Assembly: GCF_004135735.1 (NCBI RefSeq)
Contig: NZ_CP012670.1
Span: 7,828,501 to 7,892,500 of the forward strand
Direction of reading: 5' to 3'
DNA: 64,000 bases
Source of the DNA: Sorangium cellulosum
GTDB taxonomy: Bacteria; Myxococcota_A; Polyangia; Polyangiales; Polyangiaceae
The position numbers and the translations under genes were made by a program. A model generated the notes under the pieces. That model did no database searches, had not been told where the DNA came from, and saw nothing but the letters and a program-made list of their open reading frames with translations. Below are positions 19,291 to 27,315 of the stretch, in pieces. Numbering within the stretch: position 1 is the first letter of the stretch; the number at the start of each line of letters is the position of its first letter.

Positions 19291-20232
19291 TCAGCCGCGG
19301 GACGACGCGGCGGCGCGGCGTATCCGGCCCTGGGGAACGCCTCTCGCGGCGGCGCGGCGTATCCGGCCCTGGGGAACGCCTCTCGCGGCGGCGCGGCGTA
19401 TCCGGCTCTGGGGAACGCCCTTCGCGGCGGCGGCGCGGCGTACCCGGCCCTGGCGAACGTCCCTCGCGGCGGCGCGGCGACCCTTGCCCTGGGTCCCGCC
19501 GCTCGGGCCGGTCCCCCTCAAGCGACGCACGCGCGCGCCACCGGCGGCAGCCCCGGAGCACCGCGTCGCGGCCTCCCCCCGCCGGCGCCGGCACCGGCGG
19601 CCGACCCGTCGACACGCCCGGGCGGCAGGCGCCCGCTCATGAAGCCGCAGACCGCCGCCGCGTCGCCGTCGAAGCGACGTGGAACGCCGTGGGCAGACGA
19701 GCGTGACCGCGCGAACCCGCCATGACGCGGCGCAGGTGTCCGGTGACCCCTGGCCGGGCTCCTGGCAGGCGGAGCCGGTCCCCTCGTCTCGAGAGATCAC
19801 CTGGCAGGGAGCCTCCCCGGGACAGCCGGCCAGCGCGGCCGCCTTCCGGAGCCGCGACTTGGCCCGACGGTGCTCGATCACCACGAGCGCCATGCAGAGC
19901 GCCACGAAGCTCAGGTCACGGGCGCTCGGGAGTGGCTGCGACCAGGCCAGCCACGCCAGCGCGAGCGCCACCATGGCGCTGCAAAGGATCCACGATTCGG
20001 CGAGCTCATCGCGCGCGGACGTCACCGCGCGGGTCAGCGTCCCCGCGGCGAGAGGGGACCGTTGCGGGGCCTCGTCGCAGTGAACCGCCTCCATCGCGCG
20101 TGGGACCTGCGGCGCGCCGTCGTCTGGGACAGGAGGCGTCGCGGGGGCGGCGTCAGCTTCCGTTGCCTTGAGGCGAGGTCTACAGGGCACAGGAACTCCT
20201 CCCTGCCTCCGCTGTCGCGGAGCGCGGATCAA
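19291..20232 (-). CDS. Hypothetical membrane protein with 13-residue C-terminal repeats
   Basis: An open frame of 313 codons. Around residues 80-130 lie two plausible membrane segments (ILCSAMVALALAWLAW and LSFVALCMALVVIEH) followed by RRAKSRLRKA. The last 90 residues are Arg/Ala-rich and consist largely of copies of AARGVPQGRIRRA encoded by the 39-bp DNA repeat. The N-terminal 200 residues could be a real small membrane protein. Whether translation continues through the repeats is doubtful, because the opposite strand is also open there. No homologue is recognised. Confidence 0.4.
   Translation of the reverse strand: MIRAPRQRRQGGVPVPCRPRLKATEADAAPATPPVPDDGAPQVPRAMEAVHCDEAPQRSPLAAGTLTRAVTSARDELAESWILCSAMVALALAWLAWSQPLPSARDLSFVALCMALVVIEHRRAKSRLRKAAALAGCPGEAPCQVISRDEGTGSACQEPGQGSPDTCAASWRVRAVTLVCPRRSTSLRRRRGGGLRLHERAPAARACRRVGRRCRRRRGEAATRCSGAAAGGARVRRLRGTGPSGGTQGKGRRAAARDVRQGRVRRAAAAKGVPQSRIRRAAARGVPQGRIRRAAARGVPQGRIRRAAASSRG
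19307..19480. repeat. 39-bp tandem repeat, about 4.5 copies
   Basis: The unit GCGGCGGCGCGGCGTATCC plus CGGCCCTGGGGAACGCCTCTC begins at 19307, 19346, 19385 and 19424, with a degenerate copy near 19466. The unit is 13 codons long and the fourth copy carries a 3-base insertion, so reading frames on both strands stay open. Length variation between strains is expected. Confidence 0.85.
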
Positions 20233-20373
20233 TCTGGGCAGCCCGGACGCGTGTGCCGGAATTCGTTCACCCTCGGAGTACGAGGATCAGAATAGGGAAC
20301 CCCCTCGGCCGAGGAAATCGCCGAGCGAGGCCCCGCAGCGCGCGAACGCGCCCGATCGTGCGCGGGCTCACAC

Positions 20374-20692
20374 CTACCCCGCAGCGCGCCGCGCCGCCCG
20401 CAGGCCGTGATGGGAGGCTAGGGTCGTCGTGCTCAGGGCCCCTCCGCCCACGCCGTCGAAGCCCACGGTCCCGAAGCGTCCGAGGGTCCCGAGGACGATG
20501 ACGTGATCGGGCCCCTCCACGACGACGTCGTACGCCCCCCGAGACGCAGAGTCGCCGATAGACGCGCTCCGGCGGTGAGCCAGCGATTGCGCCGCGGTCC
20601 CGCCGCTCTCGAATGGGCGGACCCGTCTTCGCCCGACGACATGCCGCCGCTGCGTTGTCCCCCCCCAAGCTCGTCCCGGGGCCGTCGCTCAC
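20374..20692 (-). pseudogene. Small hypothetical gene with G8-tract frameshift
   Basis: A GTG at 20692 opens MSDGPGTSLGG and then reaches a run of eight G. In the frame used at that point the downstream sequence is low-complexity. Shifting as if one G were missing gives a continuous, protein-like sequence of about 105 residues that includes VVGRRRVRPFESGG, GAYDVVVEGPDHVIVLGTLG and RFGTVGFDGVGGGALSTTT, ending at TAG 20374. The break is either a real mutation, phase variation, or a sequencing error in the homopolymer. The family is unrecognised. Confidence 0.4.
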
Positions 20693-20780
20693 GGGGCCTT
20701 CGCAGGCGGGCGCCTCTCGTGGCCCGCCTGCTCTCCGGCCCCTGCGCGACGACCCCGGGACGAGCTTCGGTGACGCAGGA

Positions 20781-21377
20781 CTAGGCCTCTCCGATGCTCC
20801 GCATCGACATCACGTCGATCGGGCGCAGCCCGAGCAGGGCATAGGCCTGCTCCCAGCGCTGGTCCGCCGCCACGTCGAACAGGATGCGCTCGTCGAGCGG
20901 GGTCGGCAGCCACGCGCCGGAGGCGATCTCCCGCTCGAGCTGGCCGGGCCCCCACCCGCTGTAGCCGAGCAGCACCGTCCGCCGCCGCGGATCCACGCCG
21001 ATCGAGCCGCGCACCGCGTCGGCCGCGAGCGCGTCGAACGCGCTCCGGGACGACGTGACCCGCACCCGGGCGCCCACCGGGATGACGCCGCTCTCGTCGG
21101 CCTGGAGGTTGGGATCGAGGCACAGGATCCACCCCGAGCTCGGCTGCACCGGCCCGCCGAGGTAGACCGGCGTCGGATCCTTCAGGTCGCTCCCGTAGCC
21201 CGCGAACGACAGGAGCTCCCCGAGCGACATCGGCGCCGGCCGGTTCACCACGAACCCGAGCGCCCCGCTCTCGCTGTGCACGGCCAGCAGCACCACCGTC
21301 CTGTCGAAGTTCGGATCCCCGAGCGGCGGCGACGCGATGAGGAACCCTGGGGCCAGCACGCTCGCTTCGCTCTTCAT
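20781..21377 (-). CDS. YqgE/AlgH family protein (DUF179)
   Basis: A 198-residue protein. ATG 21377 is supported by GGGAGGA six bases upstream. The sequence follows the YqgE/AlgH fold throughout: LAPGFLIASPPLGDPNFDRTVVLL at the start, then GALGFVVNRPAPMSLGEL, PVYLGGPVQP, VLLGYSGWGPGQLEREIASG and WLPTPLDERILFD. The family is conserved in many proteobacteria and its molecular function is not settled. It lies alone, divergent from the PTPS homologue across 161 bp. The residues upstream of 21377 are Pro/Ala-rich and unlikely to be coding. Confidence 0.92.
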   Translation of the reverse strand: MKSEASVLAPGFLIASPPLGDPNFDRTVVLLAVHSESGALGFVVNRPAPMSLGELLSFAGYGSDLKDPTPVYLGGPVQPSSGWILCLDPNLQADESGVIPVGARVRVTSSRSAFDALAADAVRGSIGVDPRRRTVLLGYSGWGPGQLEREIASGAWLPTPLDERILFDVAADQRWEQAYALLGLRPIDVMSMRSIGEA

Positions 21378-21538
21378 CGGCGATCCTCCCTGGCAACGGT
21401 CAACCGGCCACTGCGTCCCGCACGGACCTGCCCGGCCAGCGCGGGCAGGCGTGACGACCGTCTGCACCTTACTCCTGCGCGCCGCCGCGCGCGATTGGGA
21501 TCTCCCGCCGGCGCCGGGACGCCGGGTATAGTGCGGCC

Positions 21539-21949
21539 ATGTACACGGTCGGCGTCCGCGATCACATCATGGTGGCCCACAGCCTCAAGGGTGAGCCGTT
21601 CGGCCCAGCGCAGCGGTTGCACGGCGCGACCTACACGGTCAGCGTCGAGGTGGAGCGCGAGGAGCTGTCCCCGCTCGGCCAGGTCATCGAGACGAGCGTG
21701 CTGCGCGACGCCCTGCGCGGCGTGCTCGCCGAGATCGACTACCGCAACCTCGACGAGCACCCGGCGTTCGAGGGCAAGCGCTCGACGCCGGAGCTCATCG
21801 CCCGCTACATCCACCGCGAGCTCGGCCGGAGGCTCCCGGTCAACGCCGGCACGACCCTCACGATCACGCTGCACGAGTCCCCCCTCGTGTGGGTAAGGTA
21901 CCGCGCTCCGGTCCGGGGCGCCTCGCTCATGCCCGCCGAGCTGGCCTGA
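21539..21949 (+). CDS. 6-pyruvoyltetrahydropterin synthase / QueD-like protein
   Basis: A 136-residue protein with the PTPS pattern: DHIMVAHSLKG, RLHGATYTVSVEVE, a VLAEIDYRNLDEHPAF helix-strand and a C-terminal HESPLVWVRY in which the Glu binds the pterin. In QueD and PTPS the second motif is usually HGHNY with both His binding zinc; here it reads HGATY, so one zinc ligand is replaced. It may therefore be a divergent family member with altered activity. It could act in 7-deazaguanine or pterin metabolism, but no other queuosine genes are nearby. Its last codons and stop fall inside the first unit of a 32-bp repeat. Confidence 0.78.
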   Translation: MYTVGVRDHIMVAHSLKGEPFGPAQRLHGATYTVSVEVEREELSPLGQVIETSVLRDALRGVLAEIDYRNLDEHPAFEGKRSTPELIARYIHRELGRRLPVNAGTTLTITLHESPLVWVRYRAPVRGASLMPAELA

Positions 21950-22044
21950 TCGCCTCGCCCCTGCCTGCCGCGCTGGCCTGATCGCCTCGCCCCTGTCCGC
22001 CGCGCTGGCCTGATCGCCTCGCCCGTGCCTGCCGCGCTGGCCTG
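21934..22044. repeat. 32-bp tandem repeat overlapping a gene end, 3.5 copies
   Basis: Units start at 21934, 21966, 21998 and 22030 (partial). Each opens with GCCGCGCTGGCCTGA, which in the first unit (GCCGAGCTGGCCTGA) encodes the C-terminal AELA plus the stop of the PTPS homologue. The repeat probably arose by duplication of that gene end. Confidence 0.85.
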
Positions 22045-22098
22045 GCCGCTCGCTCGCCGCTTGGCACCGCGCCCGGACCGCGGCAAAAGAGCGCGCCG

Positions 22099-23490
22099 AT
22101 GACCGCCCCGGTCCTCACAGCGCCGATCGTCCTGACGTTCCAGGGCGGCACCCTCCGGATCGAGGGCCTCGCGCCCGCGGGCGACGCGCTCGACCCGGCG
22201 TGCCTCCCCGCCTCGTGCCGCTGGGACGCGCGCGAGCGCGTCCACCGCGTGCCCGCCATCGACTACGCCGAGCTCGTCCTGCGCCTCCGCGCCCACGGCG
22301 TCCCGTTCACGGACGCCGCGCGCAAGTACGAGGCGCTCCCGCTCGCGCCGCTCGCCAAGCACGAGCCGTTCCCCTACCAGCGCGAGGCGCTCGAGGCGTG
22401 GGCCGGCCGGCGCAGCCGGGGCGTGGTCGTGCTCCCGACCGGCGCGGGCAAGACGTACGTCGCGACGCTCGCGATCGCCGCGCGGCAGCGCAGCACGCTC
22501 GTGGTCGTCCCCACGCTCGACCTCCTGAACCAGTGGTACGACGGGCTCTCCGCCGCGTTCGGCGTCCCGATCGGCCTGCTCGGCGGCGGCTACCACGACG
22601 TCCTCGACCTGACGGTGACCACCTACGACTCCGCGCACGCCCACATGGACCGGCTCGGCGCCCGCTTCGGCCTCGTGATCTTCGACGAGTGCCACCACCT
22701 GCCGAGCCCCTCGTACGCGCTCGCCGCGAAGATGTGCCTCGCGCCCTTCCGGCTCGGCCTCACCGCCACCCCCGAGCGCGCCGACGGCCGGGGCTACGAC
22801 GACCTCATCGGCCCCATCGTCTTCCGCCGCGAGATCACCGAGCTCTCCGGGCAGTACCTCGCGGCCTACGACGTGGTCCGGCTCGACGTGCCGCTCTCGG
22901 ACGACGAGCGCGCCGCGTACGAGGCCGCGCGCGGCGTGTACATCGGCTTCCTGCGCGCGAACGGCATCCGCATGCCCGAGGGGTGGGGGCAGTTCATCCT
23001 GCTGAGCTCGCAGTCCGACGCCGGCCGGCGCGCGTTCGAGGCCTACCGCCGCCAGCGCAGCCTCGCCCTCTGCGCCCCGGGCAAGATCGACGTGCTCGCG
23101 CGGCTGCTCCACGCCCACCGCGCCGACAGGACGCTGGTCTTCACCGAGGACAACGCCACGGTCTACCAGATCTCGCGGCAGTTCCTCTTGCCGGCCATCA
23201 CGCACCAGACCCGGGTGAAGGAGCGCAGCGCGATCCTCGAGGCGTTCAACCGCGGCGCGCTCTCGGCGGTGGTCACGTCGAAGGTGCTGAACGAGGGGGT
23301 CAACGTGCCCGAGGCGAACGTCGCGATCGTCCTGTCGGGCAGCGGCTCGGTGCGGGAGCACGTCCAGCGGCTCGGCCGCATCCTGCGCCGCAGCGAGAAC
23401 AAGACGGCGATCCTCTACGAGCTCGTCGCCCTCGGCACGAGCGAGCAGCGGGTGAGCGACAAGCGCCGGGAGCACGTTGCTTACCAGTGA
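22099..23490 (+). CDS. XPB/Rad25-type DEAH helicase
   Basis: A 463-residue superfamily 2 helicase. The N-terminal 85 residues form a damage-recognition-like domain. Helicase motifs are in order: Q-motif region FPYQREALEAW, Walker A VVLPTGAGKTYVAT, Ia VVVPTLDLLNQW, II VIFDECHHLPSP, III GLTATPERADG, then a thumb-like insertion, IV TLVFTEDNATVYQI, V TSKVLNEGVNVPEANV and VI QRLGRILRRSENK. These are the features of XPB/SSL2-type enzymes. The end overlaps the following DUF790 gene by 14 bp, the same pairing as archaeal XPB with Bax1. It probably unwinds damaged DNA for that nuclease. Confidence 0.9.
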   Translation: MTAPVLTAPIVLTFQGGTLRIEGLAPAGDALDPACLPASCRWDARERVHRVPAIDYAELVLRLRAHGVPFTDAARKYEALPLAPLAKHEPFPYQREALEAWAGRRSRGVVVLPTGAGKTYVATLAIAARQRSTLVVVPTLDLLNQWYDGLSAAFGVPIGLLGGGYHDVLDLTVTTYDSAHAHMDRLGARFGLVIFDECHHLPSPSYALAAKMCLAPFRLGLTATPERADGRGYDDLIGPIVFRREITELSGQYLAAYDVVRLDVPLSDDERAAYEAARGVYIGFLRANGIRMPEGWGQFILLSSQSDAGRRAFEAYRRQRSLALCAPGKIDVLARLLHAHRADRTLVFTEDNATVYQISRQFLLPAITHQTRVKERSAILEAFNRGALSAVVTSKVLNEGVNVPEANVAIVLSGSGSVREHVQRLGRILRRSENKTAILYELVALGTSEQRVSDKRREHVAYQ

Positions 23491-24697
23491 TCTCGTCCGC
23501 GTCCGCCGCCGGGGCGGGCTCGTCGTCCCGCAATACCTGCGCGGCGCGGCGGCCGAGCGGCTGCTCCCGGTCGCGCGCGCGTACGTCGACCTCCTCGCCG
23601 CGCGCGTCGGCGAGCGCCGCGACGACGTCGACGCGGCGCTCGACGCGGTGGAGGTGCCGGCGCGCGACCGCGTGGCCGCGCTGGGGCTCCGGAAGGTGCT
23701 CGAGGACGGCTGCGAGTACGAGGTGCAGGAGGGCGTCGACCCCGAGGCGCTCCGGCGCGAGCTGTTCCTCGCGGCCGCGGCGGCGCACCGCGCCCTCGAC
23801 GTGCGCGCCCGCTTCGATCGCGCCGCGGTGCTGGACGAGGTGGCGGCCCGGCTCGGCACGACGCCGGCGGCGATCGAGGCGGGGCTCTACGCCGACCTGC
23901 GCGGGGCCGAGATCCTGCGGCGCGCGGCCGCGGATCCGCCCGAGGTCGTGCTGGACCGGTACAACCTGGCGCTGGCGCAGTCGTGCCTCCTGCGGGCGAC
24001 GCGGGTGTCGATCCGCGTCGAGGGCGAGAGCGCCCCGCGGTACCGGAAGCTCTTCCGCGCGGCCCGGTTCCACGGGCTCCTCCACGTGGTGCAGGGCGAT
24101 CCGGCCACGGGATACACGATCACGCTCGACGGCCCGTACAGCCTGTTCGACGCGGTCCAGCGCTACGGACTCCGGCTCGCGATGTTCCTGCCGTCGGTGC
24201 TCTCGTGCGCCTCGTTCCGGCTGCGCGCGGACCTGCGCTGGGGGCGGGACAAGGAGCCGCTCGCGGTGGAGATCGGCCCCGCCGACGGGCTCGTGTACCA
24301 CGGGCGCGAGCTGGCCGAGACGACGCCGGAGCTCGAGGCGTTCTGCGAGGGGTTCCGGAAGCTCGGCTCGCCCTGGACCGTGGCGCCGAACGAGCGGCTG
24401 TTCGCGCTGCCCGGCGAGGTCGTGTGCGCGCCGGATCTGGTGTTCGAGAACGCGGAGACGGGCGAGGAGGTGTACCTGGAGGCGTTCGGCTTCTGGAGCC
24501 GGGACGCGGTGTGGCGCCGCGTGGAGCTCATCCGGAAGGGGTTCCCGGCGAGGATCCTGCTCGCGGTCGGCAAGCAGCTCCGGGTGAGCGAGGAGGTGCT
24601 CGGGGAGGACGACGCCGGGGAGATCTACGTGTACCGCGCGACGATGTCGCCGCGGGCGGTGCTCGCGCGGCTGGACGGCAAGCGCGGGGGCGGCTGA
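23477..24697 (+). CDS. Bax1-like nuclease (DUF790)
   Basis: A 406-residue protein, starting at TTG or a nearby codon in the frame opening LTSDLVRVRRRGG. It matches the DUF790/Bax1 family: N-terminal HTH-like part (YLRGAAAERLLPVARAYVDL), a conserved middle segment ADPPEVVLDRYNLALAQSCLL, and a C-terminal PD-(D/E)XK-type nuclease core with PDLVFENAETGEEVYLEAFG, carrying the acidic metal ligands. In archaea Bax1 binds XPB and cuts bubble DNA. The 14-bp overlap with the XPB gene argues for the same complex here and thus a bacterial nucleotide-excision-like repair pair. Confidence 0.88.
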   Translation: MLTSDLVRVRRRGGLVVPQYLRGAAAERLLPVARAYVDLLAARVGERRDDVDAALDAVEVPARDRVAALGLRKVLEDGCEYEVQEGVDPEALRRELFLAAAAAHRALDVRARFDRAAVLDEVAARLGTTPAAIEAGLYADLRGAEILRRAAADPPEVVLDRYNLALAQSCLLRATRVSIRVEGESAPRYRKLFRAARFHGLLHVVQGDPATGYTITLDGPYSLFDAVQRYGLRLAMFLPSVLSCASFRLRADLRWGRDKEPLAVEIGPADGLVYHGRELAETTPELEAFCEGFRKLGSPWTVAPNERLFALPGEVVCAPDLVFENAETGEEVYLEAFGFWSRDAVWRRVELIRKGFPARILLAVGKQLRVSEEVLGEDDAGEIYVYRATMSPRAVLARLDGKRGGG

Positions 24698-24775
24698 GCG
24701 ACTGCGCCGGGAGCGCGGGGGGCCGGGAGCGCGGGGGACGGCGGGCCTTCGGGGGGCGCGAGCCTGCCGGGGCAA
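24690..24775. repeat. Dispersed GC-rich repeat behind the Bax1 gene (copy 1)
   Basis: The stretch beginning GGGGGCGGCTGAGC with CGGGAGCGCGGGGG recurs downstream of the EF-hand gene at about 25429-25495 (GGGGCGGCTGAGC, CGGGAGCGCGGGGGGAC). Both copies end in a weak or clear hairpin. It seems to be a terminator-like dispersed element. Confidence 0.55.
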
Positions 24776-24874
24776 AAAAGATCGCGAGGCGCGTAGGGCG
24801 GGCCGGTCGGCGCGCGTCGTAGGAGCAGAAGCCGGCAAGAACACGCTGGCCCTTGCGATCAAGGAGCACGACCC

Positions 24875-25504
24875 ATGATGATTTCGCCTCTCTTCTCGAA
24901 GACCCGCAGCACGTTCCGTCGCCTCGTCCTCGGCAGCTTCCTCTCCGTGGCCGTGCTCGCGGGCAGCGGGGCGGCCCTCGCGGCGAGCGGCGCGCCCGAC
25001 AAGGCGGGCAAGTCGGAGCAGCGCCATGACAAGGACGCTCGCCGCAAGCACGGCCCGAAGGACCCGGCCCGCCTGATCCAGCGGGCCGACAAGAACGGCG
25101 ACGGCGAGCTGGCCGTCTCCGAGCTCCCGGAGCGAGCGCAGAAGCGGCTGGGCAAGGCGGACACGAACAAGGACGGCTTCCTGTCGGTGGAGGAGCTGAA
25201 GGCGCACGCCGAGCAGCACAAGAAGGAGCGGGCAGCGCGGCAGAAGGAGCGCTTCGCCAAGCGCGACACGAACGGCGACGGCTTCCTCACGAAGGACGAG
25301 GTGGGCGAAAAGCGCTGGGCGCGGGTGAAGGCGGCGGACCAGAACCACGATGGCAAGGTGAGCGCCGACGAGCTGCGCGCGGCGCGCGGCGCGCGGCGCG
25401 CGCAAGCACAAGGCCGCGCGGTAGCGCCGGGGCGGCTGAGCTCTCGTGCCGGGAGCGCGGGGGGACGGCGGGGTTGCCGTGGGGAGGCAACCCTGCCACG
25501 GTAG
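24875..25504 (+). CDS. Secreted EF-hand calcium-binding protein, probable 3' frameshift
   Basis: A 209-residue open frame. An N-terminal signal peptide (RRLVLGSFLSVAVLAGS, cut near ALAA) leads to four EF-hand loops: DKNGDGELAVSE, DTNKDGFLSVEE, DTNGDGFLTKDE and DQNHDGKVSADE, each with the Asp/Asn/Gly/Glu positions needed for calcium. The natural end is probably earlier. In the GCG/CGC run near 25378-25402 a one-base shift gives ARKHKAAR and a TAG at 25422-25424, whereas the frame as read continues into the dispersed GC-rich repeat. The product is likely periplasmic or extracellular and binds calcium. The GC run is a likely site of slippage or sequencing error. Confidence 0.8.
   Translation: MMISPLFSKTRSTFRRLVLGSFLSVAVLAGSGAALAASGAPDKAGKSEQRHDKDARRKHGPKDPARLIQRADKNGDGELAVSELPERAQKRLGKADTNKDGFLSVEELKAHAEQHKKERAARQKERFAKRDTNGDGFLTKDEVGEKRWARVKAADQNHDGKVSADELRAARGARRAQAQGRAVAPGRLSSRAGSAGGRRGCRGEATLPR
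25471..25493 (+). terminator. Hairpin after the EF-hand gene
   Basis: GGGTTGCC and GGCAACCC pair perfectly around a seven-base loop. This lies just after the frame-corrected EF-hand stop and before the HipA-type gene, so it likely ends EF-hand transcription. Confidence 0.6.
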
Positions 25505-25511
25505 ATGAAGC

Positions 25512-26450
25512 ATGGGTCATTGTGGGGTAGATGTGTACCCGATCCGCGAGGTGTCTCCTCTCTGGCGCGCCGGAGAGGAGCCCATGGGTACCAAGCGCAA
25601 ATTCTGGTGCGAGGCCGATGATGGCCGCAGCTATCTCTTCAAGTATGCTCGGATCGGCACTGGAGAAAACTGGTCAGAAAAGATCGCCGCCGAGGTCGCG
25701 GGCGTTCTGGGGATTCCGCATGCGGAGGTGGATCTCGCCATCTGTGAGGGGCACCCCGGGACGCTCACGCTTGCCATCACAGACGGCCAGCTCACTTTGA
25801 CTCATGGGAACGAGCTCCTGCAGGAGCGCCGTCCAGAGTACCCCGCTCGCATTGCGTACGGGGCATCGGAGCACACAGTCACCTGTGTGCTCGACGCCCT
25901 TCGCCAAGGTTTCATTCATCCGCCCGAGGGCACGACGTCGACCGCTCTGATCACGGCGGTGGATTGGTTCCTGGGCTATCTCATGCTGGATGCCTTGATC
26001 GGCAATACGGATCGTCATCACGAGAACTGGGCAGTGCTCGTCCGCAGCGACCATCGTGACCGCTATGCGGCGCTGGCGCCGAGCTACGATCATGCGTCGA
26101 GCTTGGGTCGCGAGCTGAAGGACGAGGAGCGGCGCGCTCGGCTCGATGGTCGAGACCGGCGGCGCACTATCGAGGCATACTGCAAGAAGGCGCGCTCGGC
26201 GCTGTACAGGGACAGCCAGGAAACTGCGCCCATGAGCCCCGTGGATGCATTCCGCGAGGCGACGCGGCACGCGCAACCGGCCGGCCGGCACTGGCTCGAT
26301 CGACTCGGCGCGACGGAGCATGCTACACTGTCCTGCATCGTGGATCGTATCCCTTCCCAGTGCATCAGCGAGCCCGCTCGCCAGTTCGCCATCGCCGTGA
26401 TGGCGACTAACCGCCGTGCGTTGCTCTCGCTGCAGGAGGCGCGGCCATGA
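25512..26450 (+). CDS. HipA/HipT-type kinase (kinase domain without N-subdomain)
   Basis: A 312-residue protein of lower GC than its flanks. After a short lead (GTKRKFWCEADDGRSYLFKY, GTGENWSEKIAAEVAG) it has the HipA catalytic pattern DALIGNTDRHHENWAVLV, with Asp and Asn of the active site, and SYDHASSLG in place of the metal-binding DFG-like motif. The usual HipA N-terminal subdomain is missing and appears to be encoded by the next gene, which overlaps by four bases. A later start at ATG 25584 has a good GGAGAGGAG site but would drop a conserved-looking segment. It probably phosphorylates a protein target such as a tRNA synthetase, as HipA and HipT do. Confidence 0.8.
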   Translation: MGHCGVDVYPIREVSPLWRAGEEPMGTKRKFWCEADDGRSYLFKYARIGTGENWSEKIAAEVAGVLGIPHAEVDLAICEGHPGTLTLAITDGQLTLTHGNELLQERRPEYPARIAYGASEHTVTCVLDALRQGFIHPPEGTTSTALITAVDWFLGYLMLDALIGNTDRHHENWAVLVRSDHRDRYAALAPSYDHASSLGRELKDEERRARLDGRDRRRTIEAYCKKARSALYRDSQETAPMSPVDAFREATRHAQPAGRHWLDRLGATEHATLSCIVDRIPSQCISEPARQFAIAVMATNRRALLSLQEARP

Positions 26451-27232
26451 CAGCCGACCGATCTCTCGTCGTCACATGGCTCGACCCCAACCGTCGCTCG
26501 ATCATGCCTGTCGCCCGCCTGGTCCATCGCGGCGGGAGAGAGGGTGATCTCTACGAATTCCGGTACATCCGTGGCGCCCTGGAGGCGGCGGAAAGAGGTT
26601 TCCAGCCGTTCATTGCGTTTCCTGAGCTCGACCGCGTCTACCGGAGCCGGTCGCTCTTCCCCTTCTTTACGAATCGGGTCATGCCCACGACCCGCCCCGA
26701 CTATATGGAGTACGTCAAGGTGCTGGGGCTCGATCCGACAGAGGCGGACTCGATCGCGATCCTCGGCCGGAGCGGGGGGAGGCGGGAGACGGATCGCATC
26801 GAAGTGGTGCCCATGCCGATGCGAGATGAGGCCGGGGGCTATACGACACACTTCCTCCTCCGTGGTGTCCGGTATATCCCGGGAGCAGAGGAGCGCATCG
26901 CACGCCTCGCCCCCGGTGAACGGCTATTCTGGATGCTTGATGCACAGAACGAGTCGAACCCTGGTGCCGTTGCGCTCCGCAGTGCGGACAAGTGCTTGCT
27001 CGGTTACATCCCGGACTACCTCGTCACGGACGTCGCGACCCTCGTCGCGCGCGAGGTGCCCATGAACGTATTTGCCGAGCGGGTGAACCTACCCCCCGCA
27101 CCGCTCCACCATCGCGTTCTGTGTCGGCTTGAAGCGCGCTGGCCGGACGGCTTCGTCCCGTTTCAAGGCGAGCGCTTCCAGCCAATCGATCCGTCTCCCG
27201 CGCCAGTTGCTCAGGCCAGCCGCGCTTTGTAG
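26447..27232 (+). CDS. HipS-like N-subdomain fused to a HIRAN domain
   Basis: A 261-residue protein whose ATG overlaps the kinase stop (ATGA). Residues about 15-85 resemble the HipA N-terminal subdomain (HipS): VARLVHRGGREGDLYEFRY and SRSLFPFFTNRVMPTTRPDY. Residues about 125-205 match a HIRAN domain: TTHFLLRGVRYIPGAEERI, LAPGERLFWMLDAQNESNP and LGYIPDYLV. HIRAN domains bind DNA 3' ends in helicases. By analogy with HipBST, where HipS neutralises HipT, this protein may be the antitoxin. The HIRAN fusion could tie inhibition to DNA state. This is inference from architecture. Confidence 0.7.
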   Translation: MTADRSLVVTWLDPNRRSIMPVARLVHRGGREGDLYEFRYIRGALEAAERGFQPFIAFPELDRVYRSRSLFPFFTNRVMPTTRPDYMEYVKVLGLDPTEADSIAILGRSGGRRETDRIEVVPMPMRDEAGGYTTHFLLRGVRYIPGAEERIARLAPGERLFWMLDAQNESNPGAVALRSADKCLLGYIPDYLVTDVATLVAREVPMNVFAERVNLPPAPLHHRVLCRLEARWPDGFVPFQGERFQPIDPSPAPVAQASRAL

Positions 27233-27315
27233 CTCGTGCCCCGCGTGGGCCCCTCGTGGAGCGCCGCCGCTCGTCTGGACGGGGGCGACTCCGCCGCAGC
27301 CCCGTTCCCCCGGCT

